Below are positions 24,441 to 32,965 of a stretch of DNA of 64,000 bases, in pieces. The position numbers were made by a program, and so were the translations under genes. How positions within the stretch are numbered: the stretch's first letter is position 1; every line of letters starts with the position of its first letter. The notes below the pieces were generated by a model, which saw nothing but the letters and a program-made list of their open reading frames with translations, was not told the DNA's origin and searched no databases. Source of the DNA: JACKCB01 sp964452775 (GTDB lineage Bacteria; Chloroflexota; Anaerolineae; Promineifilales; Promineifilaceae); contig CAYVQP010000005.1 of NCBI GenBank assembly GCA_964452775.1, positions 1 to 64,000 of the forward strand, written 5' to 3'.

Positions 24441-25076
24441 ATGTTTCAACAACTTTGCGTGGGGTTGATTACGTTCTTCTTTGGTCTGCTCCTGCTGTTT
24501 GCGGGATACCGGCTGTTTCTCGTGCTACTTCCGTTCTGGGGATTCTTTGCCGGATTCGCATTGGGTGCGGCCACGGTAACGGCGCTATTCTCTGATCAGT
24601 TTCTGGCCACAGTTACGGGCTGGGTAGTGGGCTTTGTGGTGGGGATTATCTTTGCAGCTCTCTCCTACTTTTTCTACATCCTGGGGGTTGCCGTTCTGGC
24701 CGGTTCGATTGGCTTTGCTTTGGGAGGCGGGTTGGCGCTGTTGGTGTTTCCCAATGCTACAATCTTGGCGTTCATTGCCGGGCTGCTCAGTGCCATCGTC
24801 GTGGCGGGAGTCACGCTGGGCTTTAACTTACAGAAGTGGGCCATAATTGCGTTGACCGCAATTGGCGGGGCGACCACCCTTGTGGGTGGCATCCTGGTCG
24901 TGCTTGGCCAGATCGAAGTGGGAGAGTTGACGGTTGATGCGGTGTCCCCGGCGCTCTCCAGTTCATTCTTGTGGATTGCGGCCTGGGTTGCCCTGGCGGT
25001 GGCGGGCACGCTCGTACAAGCCGGCGTCACCCGCCGCTTTAATCTCACTGTCCCAGAAGGACAACGCGCCTTCTAG
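24441..25076 (+). CDS. DUF4203-like multi-helix membrane protein
   Basis: 211 residues from ATG 24441 (MFQQLCVGLITFFFG); an upstream in-frame ATG at 24375 would add a hydrophilic head that spoils the first helix. Seven hydrophobic segments rich in Gly/Ala/Phe follow at regular spacing (LLLLFAGYRLFLVLLPFWGF, FVVGIIFAALSYFFYILGVA and so on), with the Gly-x3-Gly-rich repeat pattern of TM7S3/TM198-like DUF4203 proteins. It ends VTRRFNLTVPEGQRAF. The function is unknown. Convergent with the small membrane gene at 25102. Confidence 0.7.
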   Translation: MFQQLCVGLITFFFGLLLLFAGYRLFLVLLPFWGFFAGFALGAATVTALFSDQFLATVTGWVVGFVVGIIFAALSYFFYILGVAVLAGSIGFALGGGLALLVFPNATILAFIAGLLSAIVVAGVTLGFNLQKWAIIALTAIGGATTLVGGILVVLGQIEVGELTVDAVSPALSSSFLWIAAWVALAVAGTLVQAGVTRRFNLTVPEGQRAF

Positions 25077-25101
25077 CGAGCGATGAAGGAGCTGGATCCG
25101 C

Positions 25102-25338
25102 TCAAGTTGCGCTGAGGAATGCCCACACGGCGCCGACAATTGCCCCCACCAGCACGCCGCCAAAGGCAATACGGGTGATCAGGGCATCACCTTTGGTAAA
25201 GAGACGAACTACGGCTCCCACCAGAAAGCCAATGATTCCTCCCGCCGCTGCGCCAATCACCAAACCCAGCGAGGTCACCACCAGCGTCCCAATAAGCGAT
25301 TCTGATTGAAGTGCCACGGATAACAACAGAGCTAACAT
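25102..25338 (-). CDS. Small Gly-rich membrane protein, unknown function
   Basis: 78 residues from ATG 25338, chosen because GGGAGG lies seven bases before it. Three short hydrophobic segments; the middle one is very Gly/Ala-rich (GLVIGAAAGGIIGFLVGAVV), resembling glycine-zipper membrane proteins. A Lys/Thr loop (RLFTKGDALITR) separates it from the last helix. No function is recognised. Confidence 0.6.
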   Translation of the reverse strand: MLALLLSVALQSESLIGTLVVTSLGLVIGAAAGGIIGFLVGAVVRLFTKGDALITRIAFGGVLVGAIVGAVWAFLSAT

Positions 25339-25437
25339 CACCGTCCTCCCGGAAAACGCGACCAAGTTCGTGGTTCCTTGAGATTAGCACAATGTGCCGG
25401 CGCTGCCTATGCTGAGTTGTCCGTTGACCTGCCCCTG

Positions 25438-25821
25438 CTAGGCCCAGGCAAACAGGTCGATAAGATTGCCGTCTGGATCCAGCACGTTCGCATAGCGCTG
25501 ACCCCAAAAAGCGTCCCACGGTTCGCGCAGACCATGGTAGCCGGCATCAACCAGCCTCTGGTATTGTGCGTCAACCTCCGCCGGGGATTCACAGAGAAAG
25601 GCCAAGGCTATTCGATTCCCCACCGGTGTTTCCCAGCCTTCGTGCAGGCTAGACATCAACTCAATGGTGTCCCAGGCAAATCTTAGTCCTCCCGGCAGAG
25701 TGGCTTCAACATGGGGTTCGTGATCAGCTTCCAGAGGTATCTCCATGCCTAGAAGCCGGTAGAAACGCAACGATCTTCCCATATCTTGGACTATGATGCC
25801 GATCAAATCTAATTTGGCCAT
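25438..25821 (-). CDS. VOC-superfamily (glyoxalase/bleomycin-resistance-like) protein
   Basis: 127 residues forming two beta-alpha-beta-beta-beta modules: LDLIGIIVQDMGRSLRFYRL at the start and PAEVDAQYQRLVDAGYHG, then DPDGNLIDLFAWA at the end. The ending matches the usual DPDGN-x-hydrophobic-[EDQ] pattern, though the terminal metal-binding Glu appears as Asp. Probably a small metal-dependent or binding protein; the substrate is unknown. It stands alone, upstream of a long intergenic region. Confidence 0.85.
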   Translation of the reverse strand: MAKLDLIGIIVQDMGRSLRFYRLLGMEIPLEADHEPHVEATLPGGLRFAWDTIELMSSLHEGWETPVGNRIALAFLCESPAEVDAQYQRLVDAGYHGLREPWDAFWGQRYANVLDPDGNLIDLFAWA

Positions 25822-25860
25822 GGTTCCTCCATTTGCAGGTGATACAGGATGGCAGGGGAC

Positions 25861-25988
25861 ACTTTAGTGGTTCTCTCGCTAAAGATTTTATAGAAACCCC
25901 GCAGGTCTTGCTGAGTATGCTCGCTCGGCGGTAGACCCGTGAAAGTCCTGCAGGGCTTTGTCCTCAGTTAGCGAGAGGACCATTAAGT
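25861..25988. repeat. Nested palindrome of about 128 bp, MITE- or terminator-like
   Basis: The outer arms (25861-25884 and 25965-25988) pair at about 20 of 24 positions around TTAGCGAGAG(G/A)ACCA. The inner arms contain AAACCCCGCAGG (25894-25905) and CCTGCAGGGCTTT (25947-25959). The inner sequence matches the arms of the hairpins at 15886 and 15963. Confidence 0.65.
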
Positions 25989-26183
25989 AAGTCCAACACA
26001 ATTCTAACCATCATAGCCAGTAACACCGAATCGAGATGTGACTGTGGGCTAAATTCAGGTTACCTCCAGTTTGGTGGATTTTCGTATAGCCATACTCTAC
26101 AAACAAGCCAACACCACCAAAATGGGTAACTATTTAGGCGAGGCGAGGGGAGGGGATGATAAGTAGGCAGGCTTAGCAAGACA

Positions 26184-26239
26184 GGGCGCGTAGCTTTGGC
26201 TGAAATGTCTTCTTCCTAGAATTCCAAGAATACGCGCCC
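26184..26239. repeat. Inverted repeat downstream of the TolB-like gene
   Basis: GGGCGCGTA (26184-26192) and TACGCGCCC (26231-26239) form a perfect 9-bp stem, extended across symmetric 3-base bulges by TTGG/CCAA. Could be a terminator for the minus-strand gene at 26390 or the ends of a small repeat unit. Confidence 0.5.
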
Positions 26240-26389
26240 CTTCGTTGCTCCGAGTAACAATTGTTGTGGCCAGGTCAGCCAGTCAGATATCTGAGGTTCG
26301 AGGGCAACATCGTAAGCAAGGTAATCGCGAAGAGATCTAGTCCCGCAATGAAATTGACCAACGCGAACCTCTCACGACATCATCGGCAA

Positions 26390-27550
26390 TCAGGGCAACC
26401 AACGGGGTTGAATGCCAACGGGCGCGATTTGCCTCAGGTCGCCGGCTTCCACATCCAGCACCCAAATGCCCGGCTCGGCGCCCGGCTCATTGATCTCATA
26501 TCGCTGAATCACGATCTGGCTGCCGTCGGGCGACCAGGAGGGGAGTCCATTGTTTATCTCGGCATCGCTGGTCAGGGCAGTTAACTCGCTACCGTCCGGG
26601 CGCATGATCCAAAGCTGCTTGCCCATAGGCGTGCTGGAAGCCTTGCGGCCGAAGAGGATCCATTCGCCGTCTGGAGAATAGGCCGGCGAACCGTCATTGA
26701 TTGCCAGCTCATTGCTCATGTTGGTCATCTTGCCTGTTTCCGGGTCAACGGCAAATAGATGGACGGCGAATTGTTCCCCCTGAAACTGAACCTCCGTGAC
26801 GAGCAAGGTCTTGCCGTCCGGGCTCCACGTACCCGCCTCGCCGGATTGACTCGGAATGAGGACAGTGCTGCCTGACCGGAAATTGTACGCGTGGATCTCC
26901 TGGGAGGTGGGCGAGATATAGCTGATCCAGTTGCCGTCCGGCGAGATACGCGGACTCAGGCCCTGTATTTGGCTGTCCTCGAAGACCGGCACGGTTTCGC
27001 CAGTCATACTATCCAGCCACCACAGCCGCGGAGGCCCGGACGACGCGCCGGCCTCCGCCAGGTTGCGCCTCTCATAGACCAACCGCCTGCCGTCCGGCGC
27101 AAACGACATGCCTGAGCAAACTGCCAATTCGCAGGCCAGTATTTCCTCAATGTCCGCCGGACCTCTGCCCTCAGGCAACCTCAAACGATAAAGGTCGGCC
27201 CCACCGTCATCACGTATGGCGCTGAAGACTATCACGTCGCCGGCGGTCGAGACGCCGTAGTCCAGAACTCCGAATGGCGCATTGGTCAGCTGCTCGGGCG
27301 CGCCGCCCTGGGAATCGATGATGAAAAGCTGATTGTGATTCGCAGCATCGCGGGCCAAGTACAGCACCTTCGGACGGGACATCTCCGCCACGCCGGCCCC
27401 GCTTTGTCCGCGAAGGTAAACGTAGGCCGCCAACATGAGGGCTAACGCCAGCACGACGATGATCAACGCCGGGACGCCGAAACGACCGCGCCGGCTCTGT
27501 TCGGATTCGGCGGACGCGCCGCTGGGAACTTCCGTGGTTTCCTGGCTCAT
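26390..27550 (-). CDS. Membrane-anchored TolB-like beta-propeller (PD40/WD40-like repeats)
   Basis: 386 residues. A short Ser/Glu-rich cytoplasmic head and one helix (ALIIVVLALALMLAAYVYL, near residue 30) are followed by a propeller made of PD40 repeats. The repeat signature is xFSPDGxxI/L: FAPDGRRLVY, ISPDGNWISYIS, WSPDGKTLLVTE, YSPDGEWILFGRK and WSPDGSQIVIQRY. These propellers usually bind proteins or glycans outside the membrane; there is no enzyme domain. It stands as a single gene with palindromes downstream. Confidence 0.8.
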   Translation of the reverse strand: MSQETTEVPSGASAESEQSRRGRFGVPALIIVVLALALMLAAYVYLRGQSGAGVAEMSRPKVLYLARDAANHNQLFIIDSQGGAPEQLTNAPFGVLDYGVSTAGDVIVFSAIRDDGGADLYRLRLPEGRGPADIEEILACELAVCSGMSFAPDGRRLVYERRNLAEAGASSGPPRLWWLDSMTGETVPVFEDSQIQGLSPRISPDGNWISYISPTSQEIHAYNFRSGSTVLIPSQSGEAGTWSPDGKTLLVTEVQFQGEQFAVHLFAVDPETGKMTNMSNELAINDGSPAYSPDGEWILFGRKASSTPMGKQLWIMRPDGSELTALTSDAEINNGLPSWSPDGSQIVIQRYEINEPGAEPGIWVLDVEAGDLRQIAPVGIQPRWLP

Positions 27551-27884
27551 CCTCGGTGCGGCGAGGCTTTGCTGCTCATGTGCCAGATATTAGTCAGCCC
27601 TCGCTTCGCGTCAAGGCCGGCGCCGAGATTATTCAGTGTCGCCTAAGGGGGGTGTCATAGAGTGGGTCGTCAAACAATGATTAATACAGATTAATTTAAC
27701 TATGCCGGTTAGAACCCGGAGACATTTGGGTTTCATTGGAACGGTCGCTCCCTACCCTGGAAACGAATGCGGCCCGGACAACTAAACTGGTCCGGGCCGC
27801 ATTGCAAAGGGCTTGTCAGCCTGGTGCGTTCACTTTCCGGAACGGGATGCGTCCGGAAGATAAATGTTTACTGTGACCGGCAGC
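27551..27884. other. Intergenic region with terminator hairpins
   Basis: 334 bp without a gene. It holds the strong hairpin at 27766-27803 and a smaller one, TTCCGGA/TCCGGAA (27835-27858), just after the stop of the fusion lipoprotein on the minus strand. The promoter of the TolB-like gene should be near 27551-27620. Otherwise nothing recognisable. Confidence 0.5.
27766..27803. terminator. Hairpin terminator after the fusion lipoprotein gene
   Basis: A perfect 14-bp stem, AATGCGGCCCGGAC / GTCCGGGCCGCATT, with a 10-base loop, 82 bp past the stop at 27885 on the minus strand. Confidence 0.7.
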
Positions 27885-30374
27885 TTACATGCGGATGAAT
27901 CTCACTACCTCTTGCCCGGCCGCATCACGTAACACCAGCGTATTGCCGCTAAGTTCGAACGAGGCAGCGCTCTGGAGAGCTGTCAAGTAGACGCTTTCCT
28001 GAACATCAAGGTCTTGGCCGCACGTCAACTGATTTCCGGCTAGCGGGCCGATGCTGATGCCGGCTCCATTTACCATGTACGGACCAAAGTACGTGTTGCA
28101 GCCGCCATTTACACTGACTTGACCGTCTGATCCAAAGTAGGCGGTCAAGTTAGAGCCTGGGATTGGGAGGCCGTTCACATTAATGGTCGCCACCTGCCAG
28201 TTGGTGTTGGCCAATGGGTTCGCCGGCGCAGCCTCCGTGACGGAGATGCGCTGCTCCTGGCGAGCGGTTTGGCCGCTGGCGTTGCGCGCCTCAATGCTAT
28301 AAGTGATGTCGCCGGCTACCCCTGGGCAATCCTGCGATTGACCGCTGAACGGAGCGTTGTCCATCACCACGTTTCCATCCTTCAGGATGCGCACGCTCAT
28401 CGTGCCTCCGGAAGTCGTCCAGTAGATTGTTACACACTGGTTCACTTCAATTTGATTCGGCGTCACGCTAAACGCGGTCACAACCGGCGGCGGATCGGGC
28501 GGGAGCGGCGTCGGCGTGGGCGGCACGGCCGTGGGGACGATGACCTGGATTACCTGTTGGGCGCTATTGCTCCCACCCTGGCCGCTTGCCTCCAGGCGAT
28601 AGATCTGCTCGCCTGCCGGTGGACAGTCCTGCAGCGATCCGCTGAACGGCGCCGGATCCATCAATCGCTGCCCGCTGCGCGTCAACCTCACATTGGTTAC
28701 CGAGCCGGTAACCTCCCAGGCAACGCTTAAGCATTGACCCTGGAAAATCTGAAATGGAGGATCAACCGTGAAGCGGCGAATCTCCGGCGCAGTCACATTG
28801 GGTATGACATCAATCCGCACCTGGCGCACCTCCTGGCTGCCGTCGGTGTGGATCACCCGCAGTTCATAGGTGGTTGTCTGACTGGGGCACACCTCGCGAG
28901 TGCCTTGACCAACTGTGGGGTAGTTTTGCCAATTCTCGCCAACTACATACAGATAGACGGCCTGAACGTTTTGCACGTTCCAGCGCAGGGTCGTGCATTC
29001 ACCTTGCGTGATAACGGTCCGGTCAGCGGTGAACGTGATTGTTGGCGAGGGCGTGGAGGTAGGCATTGGCGTTGGGGTCGGCGCTGCCGGCACCGTGATT
29101 CCTACCCACACTCGATCACCTATTCCGACTGCCTGAGGGTTCATCAACTCCCAGAATCCCTGATAGGTGCCCGGCTGGAGTGGAGCGACCAGGTTAACAG
29201 CAACGTCAACCAGGCCACCCGGCGGCACCGAGGTGGGCAGAAATGTGTTTTGACCGCCCATGCTGGACTGCGGGGTGTTGCCGGCGACATAGCCCATATA
29301 GTAGCTGGTGGTCCAGGTGCAGGTACCTACGTTTTGCAGTCGCCAAATCTTCTGGAAGGGTTGACCGGGCGAGAGAACCGGCGGTTTGGTCATGTTCTGG
29401 TCGTCATAGGTTATGTCGGCTATGTAGCGCATAAGGTCTACGCAACCAGCCGGCGGCGGAACCGGCGTCTCAGGGCCGGTGGGTGGCGCCGGGTCAGGGA
29501 TGTCGGGCATTTCCTCCAGGCCGAGAAACTGTTCCGCCAATTCGTCAAGCCGGCCAGAAATCTGCAACTGCGTCAAGGCGTTGTTCAGATTGGCGACCAA
29601 CATCGGTGATCCCTTGGGTGCGGCCAGTGCAAAGCGCTGCGGGACCAGTCCCTGGGCGGCAATCTTAAAGTTGCCGGTAGATTGCGCCACGGTCGCCGGC
29701 TGTAGATCCAGAAACACGAAATCAACCTCGCGATTTCCGAGCGCCTGCACTGCCTCTGTGGCCCGCGCATAGGTGAAGATATTGTTGGGGCTTGTCAGGC
29801 CGGTGTCTACCAGCATATCTGTCGCCATCTGCTGGTAGACGGTCTGCGCCTGGACGCCGACGCGCGCGCCGGCGAGATCTTCCACGCTGGTCAGGGTCAC
29901 GTCGGGAACATCGCTGCGCATGAGGACCGCATCGTCCCCTACGTAGTAGATATTGGAGAAGTCAACGAAATTGGCCCGGTCAGAGGTGGCTGAAATGGCC
30001 GAGATAGCGACATCAATCTGGCTGTTCACGATGGCGTCCGCCAGCGACTCAAATGACATGTCCCGAAACTCGACCGGCAGTCCCATCGTTTCCGCCATTT
30101 CCAGCATGAGCGCGACATCAAAGCCGGTCAGCCGGAAGTTTTCCGAGTAGTACTCAAACGGCGGATAATCGGCCGACGTGCCGACGATAATGCGCCCGTT
30201 ACGCTGAATACGGTTCCACACATCTTCCTGCGGAGTCGGGGTCACGCCGGGGGCCGCTGTCGGCGCAGGCGGCGCTTGTGTGGGGGTCGGCGTGGGTTCG
30301 TCGCGACGACAGGCGGTGAATAGCACAATCAGAGCAGTTATACAGAATATAGAAATAGCGAGTTTTCTCAGCAT
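27885..30374 (-). CDS. Solute-binding lipoprotein fused to NBR1-like Ig, Ig-like and META domains
   Basis: 829 residues from ATG 30374 (GGAG nine bases upstream). The lipoprotein signal ends IVLFTAC (Cys22) and is followed by a Pro/Thr linker. Domains in order: family-3 solute-binding domain (about 45-270; IIVGTSADYPPFEYY, GFDVALMLEMAETMG, YARATEAVQALGNREVDFVF); NBR1-like Ig domain (about 300-415; WRLQNVGTCTWTTSYYMGYV, PGTYQGFWELMNP); two or three Ig-like modules, each with a QxxC-hydrophobic-W core (near 435, 530 and 635); and a C-terminal META domain (about 720-829; NGGCNTYFGPYMV, LTCGQDLDVQESVYLTAL). Family-3 domains bind polar amino acids, but no permease is nearby, so a sensing or surface-binding role is possible. 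Confidence 0.8.
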   Translation of the reverse strand: MLRKLAISIFCITALIVLFTACRRDEPTPTPTQAPPAPTAAPGVTPTPQEDVWNRIQRNGRIIVGTSADYPPFEYYSENFRLTGFDVALMLEMAETMGLPVEFRDMSFESLADAIVNSQIDVAISAISATSDRANFVDFSNIYYVGDDAVLMRSDVPDVTLTSVEDLAGARVGVQAQTVYQQMATDMLVDTGLTSPNNIFTYARATEAVQALGNREVDFVFLDLQPATVAQSTGNFKIAAQGLVPQRFALAAPKGSPMLVANLNNALTQLQISGRLDELAEQFLGLEEMPDIPDPAPPTGPETPVPPPAGCVDLMRYIADITYDDQNMTKPPVLSPGQPFQKIWRLQNVGTCTWTTSYYMGYVAGNTPQSSMGGQNTFLPTSVPPGGLVDVAVNLVAPLQPGTYQGFWELMNPQAVGIGDRVWVGITVPAAPTPTPMPTSTPSPTITFTADRTVITQGECTTLRWNVQNVQAVYLYVVGENWQNYPTVGQGTREVCPSQTTTYELRVIHTDGSQEVRQVRIDVIPNVTAPEIRRFTVDPPFQIFQGQCLSVAWEVTGSVTNVRLTRSGQRLMDPAPFSGSLQDCPPAGEQIYRLEASGQGGSNSAQQVIQVIVPTAVPPTPTPLPPDPPPVVTAFSVTPNQIEVNQCVTIYWTTSGGTMSVRILKDGNVVMDNAPFSGQSQDCPGVAGDITYSIEARNASGQTARQEQRISVTEAAPANPLANTNWQVATINVNGLPIPGSNLTAYFGSDGQVSVNGGCNTYFGPYMVNGAGISIGPLAGNQLTCGQDLDVQESVYLTALQSAASFELSGNTLVLRDAAGQEVVRFIRM

Positions 30375-30589
30375 CACATTCTTCTCCTTCTCTTCATTGC
30401 TTGCAGGCTCACCCTGGCCCATATCAGAACACAAGTCGCCCAATTAGACAATGGGCAGAGTTGCCTGGTTTCTGGCATTTCGGCTTCCAATGGACGAAAA
30501 TATGGGCGCGGCTGAGTGCTGGGGGCGCATAGTCGGCGCCATCCGGCGCAAAGCTCCACAGAACATAGTGAGTGATACAGGAGACTAGA

Positions 30590-30760
30590 ATGGCTGATCA
30601 TAATACCGACACATTGAGTGAAACCGACAACTTCATGATCTGGCGTAGCGTTGAAGAGGGCGAGTATGTGTATCATCTTGAGTTGGGCGGCGTAAGCCTG
30701 CATCTGGCATCGGACGAGTGGGAAGAGTTGCTGATGCTGGTGCAACAGACAGAACGTTAG
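30590..30760 (+). CDS. Small acidic protein upstream of radC, unknown function
   Basis: 56 residues (MADHNTDTLSETDNF...) with AGGAG eight bases before the ATG. Acidic, soluble, with an orderly alternating pattern (EYVYHLELGGVSLHLASDEW) suggesting a small beta-rich fold. It lies 39 bp before radC on the same strand, so they are probably co-transcribed. The ribosome site and composition support a real gene; the function is unknown. Confidence 0.6.
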   Translation: MADHNTDTLSETDNFMIWRSVEEGEYVYHLELGGVSLHLASDEWEELLMLVQQTER

Positions 30761-30799
30761 CTCAGTACGAGCAAAGACTGCCAGTAAGCGGGGGTATCA

Positions 30800-31510
30800 A
30801 TGGCGAATAATGAGCGCCTGGAATACGCGCCGATGATCCGGGATATGCCGGCCGGCGAACGTCCGCGCGAGAGGCTGATCCACTATGGCGCGCAGGCGCT
30901 CTCAAATGCCGAGTTGATTGCCATCATCTTGCGCACCGGCGTCGGCGGAGAGAACGTCCTGCGCATTTCAGAACGGATGCTGGCCGAGCATAACGGATTG
31001 CCCGGTATTTCTCGGGCCACGGTTACTGAAATCCAGAACATGCATGGGGTCGGCCCGGCAAAGGCGGTGCAGATCAAGGCAGCGCTCGAGTTGGGCCGGC
31101 GGCTGCAGGCGGTTGGGCCGGAAGAGCGCCCCCGGGTGACCTCGCCAGCTGACGCGGCCAACCTCTTGATGAGCGATATGATGTTCCTCGAACAAGAACA
31201 TCTGCGCCTCATCTTACTCGATACCCGCAGCGGCGTCCTGGCCATGCCCACGGTCTATATCGGCAGCCTGAACACGTCGGTGATTCGCATTGGGGAGCTT
31301 TTTCGCCGGGCGCTGAAGGAGAATGCGGCGGCCATGATCGTGGTGCACAATCATCCCTCCGGTGACCCTACCCCCTCACCCGAAGACGTGCAGGTTACTC
31401 GCCGGCTGGTGGAGGCCGGCCAATTATTGGACCTTTCCGTGCTCGATCACATCGTGATCGGCCGGCTGCGGTTTGTTTCACTCAAGGAAAGAGGGTTGGG
31501 ATTTAGCTGA
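30800..31510 (+). CDS. radC: RadC-family JAB/MPN-domain protein
   Basis: 236 residues: an N-terminal helix-hairpin-helix-containing UPF0758 domain (MHGVGPAKAVQIKAALELGR, near residue 75) and a C-terminal JAB1/MPN domain with the metal motif VVHNHPSGDPTPSPED (near 180), the JAMM pattern His-x-His-x-n-Asp. Historically called a DNA-repair protein, but the biochemical role is unsettled. Length and motif order match the family. Convergent with the membrane protein at 31529. Confidence 0.9.
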   Translation: MANNERLEYAPMIRDMPAGERPRERLIHYGAQALSNAELIAIILRTGVGGENVLRISERMLAEHNGLPGISRATVTEIQNMHGVGPAKAVQIKAALELGRRLQAVGPEERPRVTSPADAANLLMSDMMFLEQEHLRLILLDTRSGVLAMPTVYIGSLNTSVIRIGELFRRALKENAAAMIVVHNHPSGDPTPSPEDVQVTRRLVEAGQLLDLSVLDHIVIGRLRFVSLKERGLGFS

Positions 31511-31528
31511 CGCGGTCCGTGAAGTAGG

Positions 31529-32809
31529 TTATTCCTGCACAAAGAGGTTGACGTCAAAGACGTTGACATCGAAGCTGTGACCGGCAAAGAGGAGGCTGAT
31601 ACTCTTGATTTTGGCCGGCGCAGCCATGCCATACTGCGGCAGCACGTCCAGCAGTTCGACGCGATAAAACGCCGATTGGCCGGCCGTGATTCGCTCATGC
31701 TCCGGGCGTGGCGGCGCGCAGGAAACGCAGACATCCGGCACGCCGGCAGTCAGGGCGTCCCCCACTGCAAAGAAACCCTGTTGCCACACCTGGTCATTAC
31801 CGTTGATATCCTCATATTGCACGCGCAGGGTTAACGGACACTCGCTTCCAAGGCTGCCGCAGACGGCCACGGTGTGGTTCTGAATAGCAAGACTCAGCTC
31901 CAGGCGAATTGACTGAAAGTCAGAAACGTCCTGGTTGATTGTCTGGCGAATCCCGCTGTCTGCATGCCCCTCCCCCACCCGCGAAATACGCAACGTGCTC
32001 ACCCCATCTATGTCAACCACCTCGGTCGTGCCGGCCGGCTGCTCGCCCAGCTCGATGTTCCAGGAAAGCTGATCCCATCCGGTAAGCCCGTCCTGGAAAT
32101 CACCATTGCGAATGAGCGACCGCTCGGTGTCCAGCGGACCGGCTACTTCGCCCTCTTCTTCAATGGTTCCTCGCTCGCCCGGCAGCAAGCTGAGCTCGCT
32201 CGAGGGAGTCACCATTCGGGCAGCTCCCTCAATGACCACAACTTCGGCCATTCCGTTGGACGTCTCCACGGCATAGTGCCCTTCACCAAGCAAGTACACC
32301 ATCCCAAGCGGCGTTTCAATGGACACCGTAAATGGGCGTGCTTCCGCCGGCGGGAGCTTCAGGCGCAGCCTCCCGCGCTGCAGTTCAAGGCTCAGGTGGG
32401 CATCCTGACTGCTAATGTCAAATCGCGGTGTGGTCGCCTGTGTTATATCCAGCGTGGTATCTGCGTTGATCTCCACACGACCGACGATGTGCCCTTCCGG
32501 CGAATACACTTGCAGGGCGCTGGTATCGCCGGCATCGGTGGCGATGGAGAGTGGGGCTTCCAACTCCGCCGGCGGCTCCCCGGTGAACATAGCCCCGGCG
32601 CTAATCGGTGTGTTGAGGCGGATGGCGCCGGTATTCGCCTGAACCTCGATGGCTAGTGGCCGGGTGCTGTTTTGCAGGAGCTGGTTGACCAACAGCGGCA
32701 GTGAGATCACAATTACCGCCCAGATGACAAACACCAGGATCAGGATCAGCCAGCCAAGCCTCTCCCGGCTGCCGGACTCGCGGATGTCTAGTTCGTGACT
32801 ACGATTCAT
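31529..32809 (-). CDS. Single-pass membrane protein with FecR-like and jelly-roll-like regions
   Basis: 426 residues from ATG 32809. A cytoplasmic head of about 15 residues and one helix (LGWLILILVFVIWAVIVISL) are followed by an extracytoplasmic region. Residues about 120-210 read like a FecR-type beta-helical domain (LQRGRLRLKLPPAEARPFTV, ETPLGMVYLLGEGHYAVE, VEGAARMV, LLPGERGTI). Residues about 225-425 look like a carbohydrate-binding jelly-roll (LIRNGDFQDGLTGWDQLSW at its start). There is no sigma factor or TonB receptor nearby, so a FecR signalling role is not supported. Probably a surface protein. It has an extended -10 promoter upstream. Confidence 0.6.
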   Translation of the reverse strand: MNRSHELDIRESGSRERLGWLILILVFVIWAVIVISLPLLVNQLLQNSTRPLAIEVQANTGAIRLNTPISAGAMFTGEPPAELEAPLSIATDAGDTSALQVYSPEGHIVGRVEINADTTLDITQATTPRFDISSQDAHLSLELQRGRLRLKLPPAEARPFTVSIETPLGMVYLLGEGHYAVETSNGMAEVVVIEGAARMVTPSSELSLLPGERGTIEEEGEVAGPLDTERSLIRNGDFQDGLTGWDQLSWNIELGEQPAGTTEVVDIDGVSTLRISRVGEGHADSGIRQTINQDVSDFQSIRLELSLAIQNHTVAVCGSLGSECPLTLRVQYEDINGNDQVWQQGFFAVGDALTAGVPDVCVSCAPPRPEHERITAGQSAFYRVELLDVLPQYGMAAPAKIKSISLLFAGHSFDVNVFDVNLFVQE

Positions 32810-32854
32810 GATTTGATTTCCAGCACTCCGGCCGGACACTCTCTCAAGTCCGCT

Positions 32855-32863
32855 ATTATAGCA
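32855..32863 (-). promoter_or_regulatory. Extended -10 element upstream of the FecR-like gene
   Basis: TGC-TATAAT on the minus strand, 46 bp before the ATG at 32809. No good -35 is visible, which is usual for extended -10 promoters. Confidence 0.4.
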
Positions 32864-32965
32864 AATGGCAGAGCGGGCCGCGCAAGGTCGCTTCGCGGCG
32901 TCTAAGCTTTCACAGTCAATTCTTAAAACGGTCGTTCTCTGAAGGTTTCAGCAGGGCTGTCATCC

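Larger units (their letters stand above)
25822..26389. other. Long intergenic region with palindromic repeats
   Basis: 568 bp with no supportable gene. It holds a nested palindrome (25861-25988) and a 56-bp inverted repeat (26184-26239), both listed separately. Between them a partial inverted repeat, CCTCCAGTTTGGTGG...CCACCAAAATGGG (about 26065-26125), adds to the impression of remnants of small mobile or MITE-like units. No transposase fragment was recognised. Confidence 0.5.

Noticed and set aside
25861..26239. Insertion sequence
   Set aside because: Palindromes are present but no transposase fragment, terminal repeat pair with target duplication, or gene remnant was found.
31529..32809. 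FecR anti-sigma regulator
   Set aside because: No extracytoplasmic sigma factor or TonB-dependent receptor gene is nearby and the protein has an added jelly-roll-like region.
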